From Enoplolaimus lenunculus (taxonomy: Eukaryota; Nematoda; Enoplea; Enoplida; Thoracostomopsidae): a stretch of DNA of 64,000 nt. The stretch spans positions 124,001-188,000 of the forward strand of contig JASANG010000272.1 in assembly GCA_030248215.1 (NCBI GenBank), given 5' to 3'. A model generated the notes under the pieces. It made no database searches. It saw nothing but the letters and a program-made list of their open reading frames with translations, and was not told where the DNA came from. Shown here in pieces: positions 57,701-64,000 of this stretch (position 1 is the stretch's first letter; each line of letters opens with the position of its first letter). Both the position numbers and the translations under genes were made by a program.

Positions 57701-60700
57701 CGTCAAAAATGTTTGGATTCACCACAGGTTAAACAGTTGTGCAGAAACCCATTTGAATTTTTGTCCTTTACGTTTAAAACTTTTAAGGTCCACCCTGATG
57801 ACAAACACGCAAAGATTGTGACTGTGTGGTGTTCCATGATTTGTTCAGGTTGGAACATGTGGTCTGAACGATGGGAATATCTGCCGTCTATATATATACT
57901 TGACAGTTGACAGACGCACGTTTGTGACACGGTGCACGCAAGTTATTGTGGATGATGCATAAAATAAATGCGTTCAACATTTTTGTAATAACATTAATTA
58001 TTAATTTAGCGTTCTGCAATGTGCCACCACTCAGCAATGGCAGACCGCGAAGTACACAAAGGATTGACCCGAATCAAATCACTTGGTTTGAATGTGATCC
58101 AGGATATGCCTTACAGGGAAATTCTGTATTGTCTTGTTTGAGCAACGGTCAACTGAATGGATCGCTTCCTGAATGTGTTTGTAAGTTCCGTGTAGGGTCG
58201 GTGTTAGGATAATCGGAACATCCGAACAGGTCGGAGGAGGGCCTCCACTGAACTGTTTCATATCTGTATAACTTTGTGGTCAACGAAAAAATTTTTAGCT
58301 TGCCAAAATGGGCCCCAGGGTTTGGAGGGTGGTTCCACCGGCACTGGTTCAAAATGATAAACATTATTGCGCCTACAAAAAACGCAAAACACGTTGTACT
58401 TGTAAACTTAAAAGTAAAAATCGCCTCATTGAGACTATACATGTATATAGAAATATTATTTATCACATTGACCCTCGAGTCATACAATTGGTCCATGTTA
58501 TCAGAAAAGTTACCTGTTCTACGAATGATATTGTGGAAGTTGTATTTATAGACTGCCAAGTCTATAGCGTCAGTACAAAACATAAAAGTTTCGCGAACAC
58601 ACGCAATAGAGTTACGCTTTCTATATTTGTTTTTATAACAAATGGGTAAATGATTTATTTACGCTATCGTTAGGGCTGACCTATTCCCTAAACCTGAACC
58701 ATAGATAAGCGCTAATTAGGTCAAACTGGCGAACATGTGGAATGTGGACACCACAGAATTGACTGAAGAGTAGTTTATGCTGTAGATGTGAACCAGCTGG
58801 ACATCATCTGTATCACATATTTGTGAAATATAAACTTTATTAAATATAAATTCATTGTGAAATATAAACGTTATTAAAATAAATTCAGTACTTTGAAAAG
58901 AGAATCGGCATCCAGGCGGTCTCAAAAAGCTAAAATTTAAAGGACCATAACAAGGGTCTTTTCAGTTATTGAGTCGAACCCACAATCTGATGTCTGGCTA
59001 ACGAGTTGTGGCTAAATATCTGATTTGGCGAGCTTCCGACTCGTTCGGACGGCGCCAAATCAATTATTTGGCCAGTTAGTCGTTTGCCAGACGTTTAATT
59101 TAGGAAAATTTAACACCACTCGACTCAGCTCTGCATACTTCGTCGAATGGTATATAATTTATCTAATTTTTTTGAAAAATCGCAAGTTTCAACCTTAGGA
59201 CCTGAAAATATCGAATTTTTCAAATATTCAAATTTGGACATGGAGTCATCAGCGAATACCGTGAGGAGCCAAATACGGAAAAAATTTCAAAATATATCCA
59301 TTTTTGGGTAGGAACGCCGGCTGGGGAAACGGATAACTGAAAAGACCCCATAACTTTGGAAACGCAGGCCTATAACCCTGAAAATAGAACCGTTAAACTC
59401 AGCGCGTCATGATCTATACAGCAAGCGGCGTTTCACTAAATTCATAAAGGTGTCCATATTCTATACTTCTGCCGGTTAAACAGTGCTATATTTTTCGTCA
59501 AAAAATATAAATGTTTGCGTGGGATGGTATTCCTGATTGCATTGAACATTTTGTCAAAAAAGCATTGCACCACTTAAATAGAAATTTGAAAAGCGCATGC
59601 CAAACATATTCTACTCTTTTACCATCTCCGAGATGCAGATTAGTAAATTTTATTTTCGAATTTTCTGCCTACAACAATATAATGTTGCGTTATACGTATG
59701 GCAAATAGTTTAACCAGAATAGTGAAAGTAGACTAAATTCATACCCGTAGCCTCCTGCACACGCTAGACGGACTTAATTTTTGTTTAATACCTTCATGCA
59801 TGGATGTTGAATGAGTGTTACAAGCAAGGTTAAAACTTTTCTTGGTGATGACAAAAATTGTGTTGTTTTTTAATGTAATAAATAAAATGTCAGTCAAATT
59901 GCAGATGGTACAGCTTGCGTTGTTCCGGCAATTGCAAACGGTAATCCGAACGCTGATACTAATCTCGCCATCGGAGAATCGCTACAAATTTGGTGCGATC
60001 TTGGCTATAGATTATCAGGGGATACTTCTGTTACATGTATTGCTAATGGGACACTTGATCGAAAGATACCAATCTGTAAAGGTAAAAAAATTAAATTCAC
60101 AGACGTATTATGGGCATAGGTCACATGTGACTGACAGGGGCGTATAACGTGAGGCATAGAGAGAATATATCCTATCCCGCAATTTCTGGGCACACAAGAA
60201 AAACGATTTTTAACACAGTTTAGAATAAATAACCGTCTACATTCATAAAATCAAAAAAATTTTAATACATGAAGTTATATCCTACCGAATTGAAATTCTG
60301 GCAATGTCTCTGACCATCGGTTGAGCTACTGAAACAGTGAATGATTTGCATTCATATCGTGCGCCAAACAATTACACTTCAAACCGTACGGTGTTTGCAG
60401 CAACGGTTCTTAACTATTAATAATATAAGCCGTAGTACAAATTCATATATTATGCAAATTTGCAGCTGTATGCAGTGTTCCTGCAATTGCCTACAGTAAC
60501 CACAGCATTCAGTCGGAAATTTTTGCTGGAGAAACAGCACAGTTTTCTTGTATTGCGGATTCCGTTATGATTGGTGACAATAAAGTGACATGCCTAAACG
60601 ATGGATCGCTGGACAGAAAGGTTCCGATCTGCCAAAGTAAAATCAAAAATGCATTTGTTTACAAGTTGCCAAAATTATACATTGAATAGTTGTTCGACGT

Positions 60701-62013
60701 ATTTAATATGCGCAACAAATTCCATATTTAGAAGTAGTTATATACCTTCAAGGTAGCCACGCCTGTCGAATTTACTGTGCATAAATTAGTAACAACGATA
60801 ACTTAGTTTACTTTAGACAAAGCTACTGATTTTCCCTTCCAATCTATTAATAATCTAAGCTTTTAAAATTTCCAGTTTTCCAAACAAGCTTTACACTACA
60901 GATTTTCTCTACCAACCAAGCAAAAATCTAGGCGTTTAAATTTTCCACTTTTCCCGTTTTCCAAACTAACTTTACACTACAGACTTTCCCTACTGAACCA
61001 GGGAATATCAAGGCTTATGAATTTTCCATTTTTCGCCACCAAAATCTATGCCTGTAATTTTTCCTACCAACCAGTGCAAAAGCGAGCCGTCATACAGGAG
61101 CGGCTGCTCTGTACGCCTGGTTATAAGTTTTATACCCTGGAAAACTGGAAGCCCGTGTTCTATACATGGGCCGGCCATTCTAACAGGGTTATAAGCGTAA
61201 CATCGGTATAGAACAAAACTAAGTGGTGATTTGTGGCCTTTAATACCAGTAAAATCGTCAACTTCTCACACGTATATACATCATGATGACACAGCTATTT
61301 TGAAAATAACCTAATAAAATCACACGGATCAATACAGTCATGGCGGCCCATGTATAGAACAAGGCCGGATCGTTTTCCGGCGGGGCTGTAATTGAGTCAG
61401 TTGGAGCCTTAGACTAACTTTTTTGCTTAGGCTTAGGCTTCGGCTGAGGAATAGGCTCATCCTTACGCTTAAACGTAGGCTTAGACTCAGGAATATGCTT
61501 ATACTGCTGCTCCGGTCCTGTTCTATACATTATAGCCGTCATGTCAATGTTGTTGACATGTTAATATAGCAAATAAAACACTTTATAGCTTGCCCAAGTG
61601 GTTGGAATGAAACAGAACACGCCTGCTACAAAGTGTTTCCATACCAAACCGTTACAGTTGGGAATGCACCAGCTTTCTGTCGAAATGAAGATCAACGAGC
61701 GTATTTGCCTACATTTCGAAACGCAAACGATTACCAAGCGTTTCTTAAATATCTGGATACATTTGGATTACGACAGTCGAGAGTTGCAATTGCTGGGACG
61801 TTTGATCCTCAGATGAGTGCGTTTCACGTCGAAAACAGCCGTGGAGATACGTGTCCCATCAAGTATACCAATTGGTACCCGGGACAGCCGAATCAGGATG
61901 CGGAATTATGTGTTATAAAACGAACCGATGAAGCTTGGGCTGACATAATGTGTGAACGAAACGATTTCTATACCGTTTGTCAAATTCCCAACTACGATGT
62001 TTGCGTAACTTAA
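54649..62013 (+). CDS. Secreted six-sushi, C-type lectin protein
   Basis: CDS is join(54649..54707, 55291..55478, 55832..56008, 56531..56704, 58010..58180, 59905..60081, 60466..60636, 61589..62013), 1542 nt, 513 residues. All introns are GT-AG and every joint keeps frame; each sushi exon ends in phase 1, the usual arrangement for sushi (CCP) modules. Residues 1-19 are a signal peptide (MSKNSIFLTVFVLATSFAP). Six sushi domains occupy 20-82, 83-141, 142-199, 200-256, 257-315 and 316-372. The C-type lectin domain is 373-513. No transmembrane or GPI tail is visible, so the product should be secreted. Possible N-glycosylation sites include NQS, NGS, NGT, NHS and NET. Role by family: extracellular recognition or complement-like binding; the ligand is unknown. 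No gene symbol is justified. Confidence 0.9.
54885..55084 (+). repeat. hexB MITE in intron 1 of the sushi-lectin gene
   Basis: GGCCACTTTTACTGTTAGGGG at the left, two CCTAAGCGATRCAAAAATG units and CTTAAAGTAACATGGGCC at the right. Inverted relative to the other hexB copies. TSD not convincing. Confidence 0.75.
55291..55478 (+). CDS. Sushi-lectin gene exon 2: sushi 1
   Basis: Acceptor GATTGTTGCAG|T, donor TGTGTAG|GTACGC. Four Cys in sushi order (YCTVP, YQCNTGY, VQCLSNG, PVC). The tryptophan expected after the third Cys is Leu (NGQLNAKPPVC). Confidence 0.9.
55832..56008 (+). CDS. Sushi-lectin gene exon 3: sushi 2
   Basis: Acceptor ATTCTAG|GG, donor CAAG|GTGCGC. Sequence GQCAVPDIENAVPSE...VTYRCNENYILVG...TCCPKGLLYPSQLPVC. 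One additional Cys (TCCPKG) gives five. Tryptophan replaced by Leu. Confidence 0.9.
56531..56704 (+). CDS. Sushi-lectin gene exon 4: sushi 3
   Basis: Acceptor CTTTTTAG|GG, donor GCTC|GTATGG. GICNIPDSIPFG...ARFTCDAGVIAG...VICVEAGLLTEDPPIC. Four Cys; NQS glycosylation site; Trp replaced by Leu. Confidence 0.9.
57142..57584 (-). mobile_element. CAGTAG-family MITE in intron 4, complete copy with TA duplication
   Basis: 443 bp from CAGTAGTGACCCGAATAAG to CTTATTCGGGGTACTACTG, flanked by TA on both sides (57140-57141, 57585-57586). Antiparallel to copies 1, 2 and 4. The CAGTRGT terminus with TA duplication suggests a pogo/Tigger or related Tc1-group mobiliser. Complete, so it serves as the family reference. 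Confidence 0.88.
58010..58180 (+). CDS. Sushi-lectin gene exon 5: sushi 4
   Basis: Acceptor TTAATTTAG|CG, donor GTTT|GTAAGT. FCNVPPLSNGRPRS...TWFECDPGYALQG...LSCLSNGQLNGSLPEC. Four Cys, closest to sushi 1 in the LSNGQLN stretch. Trp replaced by Leu. Confidence 0.9.
58965..59350 (-). repeat. Repeat in intron 5, relatives at 52085 and 846
   Basis: 58975-59165 matches 52085-52320 in reverse (GCCAAATCA hairpin and the ATACCATTCGA..CAGAGCTGAGTCGA block). 59190-59350 matches 846-1046. Hence the two separate repeats elsewhere may be halves of one longer element. Confidence 0.6.
59745..59850 (-). repeat. Diverged GTAG fragment before exon 6
   Basis: CATACCCGTAGCCTCC followed by TTACAAGCAAGGTTAAAACTTTTCTTGG. 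The TACAAGCAAGGTTGAAA block is the most conserved part of the GTAG family. Confidence 0.55.
59905..60081 (+). CDS. Sushi-lectin gene exon 6: sushi 5
   Basis: Acceptor AAATTGCAG|AT, donor AAAG|GTAAAA. ACVVPAIANGNPNAD...LQIWCDLGYRLSG...VTCIANGTLDRKIPIC. Four Cys, NGT site, Trp replaced by Leu. Pairs closely with sushi 6 (LDRKxPIC), suggesting a recent exon duplication. Confidence 0.9.
60265..60345 (-). repeat. tRNA-like remnant in intron 6, relative at 9425-9500
   Basis: The minus strand reads CAGTAGCTCAACCGATGG (A-box-like) and GAATTTCAATTCGGTAGG (degenerate B box). The CCGAATTGAAAT.CT block also occurs at 9432-9450 with similar spacing. Possibly a tRNA-derived SINE; evidence is weak. Confidence 0.3.
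60466..60636 (+). CDS. Sushi-lectin gene exon 7: sushi 6
   Basis: Acceptor AATTTGCAG|CT, donor CAAA|GTAAAA. VCSVPAIAYSNHSIQ...AQFSCIADSVMIG...VTCLNDGSLDRKVPIC. Four Cys, NHS site, Trp replaced by Leu. Confidence 0.9.
60855..61020 (+). repeat. Two-copy tandem repeat in intron 7
   Basis: TTTTCCAAAC(A/T)A(G/A)CTTTACACTACAGA occurs at about 60876 and 60957, each followed by a TTTCTCTAC/TTTCCCTAC block and preceded by AATTTTCCA-type words. Unit about 81 bp. Confidence 0.65.
61345..61537 (-). mobile_element. hexA hAT-like MITE in intron 7
   Basis: 193 bp, GGCCCATGTATAGAACAAGGCC...CCTGTTCTATACATTATAGCC, flanked by GTCATGGC and GTCATGTC (7 of 8). CTTAGG hexamers lie in two runs separated by GGAATAGGCTCATCCTTACG. 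Lies 51 bp before the lectin exon without disturbing its acceptor. Confidence 0.85.
61589..62013 (+). CDS. Sushi-lectin gene exon 8: C-type lectin domain and stop
   Basis: The acceptor is CTTTATAG|CT. 141 residues starting CPSGWNETEHACYKVF and ending VCQIPNYDVCVT. Cys spacing fits a long-form C-type lectin domain. WYPGQPN takes the place of the WxPGEPN/QPD motif and EAWADIMC the place of the WND block, so calcium site 2 is incomplete: QPN is a hybrid of EPN and QPD, and Asn is Ala in WND. Sugar binding cannot be assumed. Whole domain in one exon. Confidence 0.9.
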
Positions 62014-62103
62014 TAATTATTTTAAAAAATTATGTATTAACTTGTTTAAGTGAAGCGAAGCAAAGTTTAGCCGTTTTAATATATAGTACGAATAACGAAA
62101 ACC

Positions 62104-62380
62104 GTAGTGTAGCGCATGTGACTACAGGACCAAATAAAGTTGAGTTCGAAATTTTAAAGCGTACTTAAGTGTTTAACGTTGCATTATATCGCTCAAGCTA
62201 TTGACACAAAACAAATAAACGTTTAATTCAACGGATAGTTGCAGTGCCGGATAGATATCAGTAACGAATAGTGGCGGAGCGTGGGTTAAAAATAAATAAC
62301 AGTCCGTAACCGAACAGCAAGTGGGGTACCCTCTGGAGAGGCCAAATAAATATCAGTCCTCCTTATTCGGGTCACTACAG
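62104..62380 (+). repeat. CAGTAG-family MITE, 5'-truncated copy
   Basis: Begins within the family (GTGTAGCGCATGTGACTAC..CCAAATAAAGTTGAGTTCGAA) and runs to TTATTCGGGTCACTACAG followed by TA. It starts about 90 bp past the lectin gene stop and contains the first AATAAA downstream (62133-62138), so it might supply the poly(A) signal. Confidence 0.75.
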
Positions 62381-63098
62381 TACCTAAAACGTCACATGCT
62401 ATGACTCAACTTTAAAACAGTTATTGTACGCCGCATAATTTAACAAGTTTAATTCGTATTAAATTGTACCTTTTCATGCTCGACCGAAGACAGAAAGAAA
62501 ACATGGAATAAATCGGAAGCAAGATTGTACCAACGATCCCAACTTGAGATAAAGATAGCACAGGTCAATAAAGGGGAGCTAGCCATGTGATTATATCAAA
62601 TTTTATTTTCGTTTGCAAAATTTTGTGTTTCGTATCGCGAATATTACATTGATAATTAAAAATTTCAAGTTCTACATAGGTGCCGCTCTATGTTGTTGGA
62701 GACGCATAAAAGTAGCAAAGATCAGAGCACAACGGACAATCACCTTCAATGTATATAAAGTGTGAATTAATTATAACAAAACAGTAACAAATTCCAGGCA
62801 AACAAAACATATAGCTGCAGCGGACGGCAAAACCCGAATCAATTTCCATTAATATACAAGTTTCATAGTAAAACTGGGCTCAGTGTGTCTATCAACCGAC
62901 TTGCGGCATGGTGCTTCCAACCGTTATAAAGAATCCAATAAAAACCGTACTATGCCATTCACGTATTAATGCGCACATAGTTGTAGGATATTGTCCACGT
63001 ACCCCTTAGGACTAGTATAAAAATGATGCTATAACCATGGCCTGACGACACACACCATGCACTAATAGATAGTCGATTTTGTCCCATCAGTTTTGCGG
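62381..63098. other. Intergenic, no gene seen
   Basis: No long frame and no repeat relative recognised. Confidence 0.4.
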
Positions 63099-63423
63099 CC
63101 AATGTTACCCTAAAGGCCGTCCCAGTTTCCAGGGACAGAAATGTACCAGGAGTACCCGTCCCGTTTTCCCGGGACAGCAATGTACCAGGAGTACATACAA
63201 AAAATATTGGGACAGCGGGACAGTTGAGGCAGATGGGACAGTTTGGGCAGATGGGACAGTGGAACAGATTGGACAGTTGGGACAAACGAGACAGTTGGGA
63301 CAAATGGGACAGTCGAAACAAATGGAAAAGTCGGGACACTTAGGACAGATGGGACAGTTGGGACAAACGGGACCGATGGGACAGTCGGGACAAATGGAAC
63401 AGCGGGACAGTTTGGACAGTTGG
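63099..63423 (+). repeat. 9-bp minisatellite behind a hexB-like terminus
   Basis: GGCCAATGTTACCCTAAAGGCCGTCCCAGTTTCC resembles the hexB left end (GGCCMATGTTACTTTAAGGGGCGTCCAGGTTTC). Two CAGCAATGTACCAGGAGTAC-type units follow, then about 63208-63423 is a tandem array of 9-bp units such as GGGACAGTT, GGGACAAAT and GGGACAGTC. The 208-codon frame with GQL/GQM/GQT tripeptides is a product of this array. Confidence 0.75.
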
Positions 63424-64000
63424 TATAAGGTTGGTTACCCTGCATTGAAATCCTTGCCATTCATACTTGACGGATACCCCTTATGGTTTGTTCGAAAAAT
63501 GGCTACGGCGTCTAGTTATGCTACTCCGCTTATCGGTGTCCGCGGTAGGGCATCCGTCCCAGACTCGCACTGCTCTTGCACTTCTACCGCAGCTATTTTC
63601 ATCGGTTTCCGAATTACGCTACGAATAAAATTTGCAGACCGCTATGCAGCCGGCTACAACATCCTTCACAAAATTATCGTCAAAGAACACAAAAGTGTGG
63701 GATAAGGAGACTCGTATCCTAGCGCATTTTAGTCCCTGGTTAAAACTTCTGACCACCGTGGCGGGCTATTGCCATAGACATCCGGTGGGCAGCAGAATTC
63801 GGGGGGCGGGGAAAAATAACCCGCACCGTCCAATTCTAGGACTGTAGTAATTTTTAGTGTACACATTGGCCATACAATACTTAGGACCCAAAAAGAAAAA
63901 GAAAAACATACTAGAAAAAACGAAAAGGAAAGAAGACAAAAAGTGATATTTACAAAGAGGACGCGTCCGTACCCCAGCTGGTACAAGTCGAATCCGACTC
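63424..64000. other. End of window, no gene called
   Basis: The minisatellite frame continues to 63705 but loses its repeat character after 63425 and shows no domain. A purine-rich run lies at 63885-63945. A gene continuing beyond the window cannot be excluded. Confidence 0.35.

Noticed and set aside
63079-63705. 208-codon frame with Gly-Gln-x repeats
   Set aside because: Created by the 9-bp minisatellite. No signal peptide, and the repeats stop abruptly with the DNA array.
1-64000. Reverse transcriptase, integrase, capsid or envelope genes of retroelements or Polintons
   Set aside because: I looked for long frames with such motifs on both strands and found none. The mobile DNA recognised here is short and non-coding.

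Overview
The window is nuclear DNA of an AT-rich animal genome. It holds two intron-containing protein genes, a pair of eukaryotic tRNA genes (one with an anticodon-loop intron), and a large amount of short non-autonomous DNA transposons. A tunicate or another invertebrate deuterostome fits best, from the sushi plus C-type-lectin architecture with phase-1 exons, a synaptotagmin-type tandem C2 protein, and large intergenic stretches full of MITEs. That placement is inference: no diagnostic species sequence was recognised.

Layout. From 1 to about 33.9 kb I find no convincing gene. It is a mosaic of small inverted-repeat elements, many with intact target-site duplications (TSDs), separated by anonymous AT-rich DNA. 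From 33.9 to 41.7 kb (+) lies a four-exon gene for a predicted 1569-residue protein: a long disordered N-terminal part with a polyglutamine tract of about 105 residues, then two C-terminal C2 domains that have lost most calcium ligands. From 42 to 45.3 kb is another repeat cluster. tRNA-Leu(AAG) (-) and tRNA-Ile(UAU) (+) lie at 45.4-45.9 kb. At 46.0-49.7 kb is a three-level nested insertion: a hAT-like MITE with an 8-bp TSD was split by a foldback element with about 1-kb inverted arms and a central tandem array, and one arm was later hit by a 252-bp MITE. At 50.9-51.6 kb are nine copies of an 81-bp satellite. From 54.6 to 62.0 kb (+) lies an eight-exon gene for a predicted 513-residue secreted protein: signal peptide, six sushi domains and a C-terminal C-type lectin domain. 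All its exon joints keep frame. The window ends with a 9-bp minisatellite next to a MITE-like terminus.

Repeats. Six families recur. Names used below: hexA (terminus GGCCCATGTAWAGARCAGG) and hexB (terminus GGCCCATGTTACTTTAAGG) both carry internal arrays of the hexamer CTTAGG/CCTAAG, and both give 8-bp TSDs, so they are hAT-like. The GTAG family (CAGGCCCGTAGCC) and the GGAT family (TAGCGGATCCAG) are also hAT-like, each with one clear 8-bp TSD. The ACTG family (CACTGTAAATT) gives TA or CA duplications, and the CAGTAG family (CAGTAGTGACCCG, TA duplication) looks pogo/Tc1-like. I saw no transposase, reverse transcriptase or capsid/envelope coding region.

The two protein genes have no evident functional link. 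One would act in membrane trafficking in the cytoplasm. The other is a secreted or extracellular recognition protein, of the kind common in invertebrate innate immunity and allorecognition.
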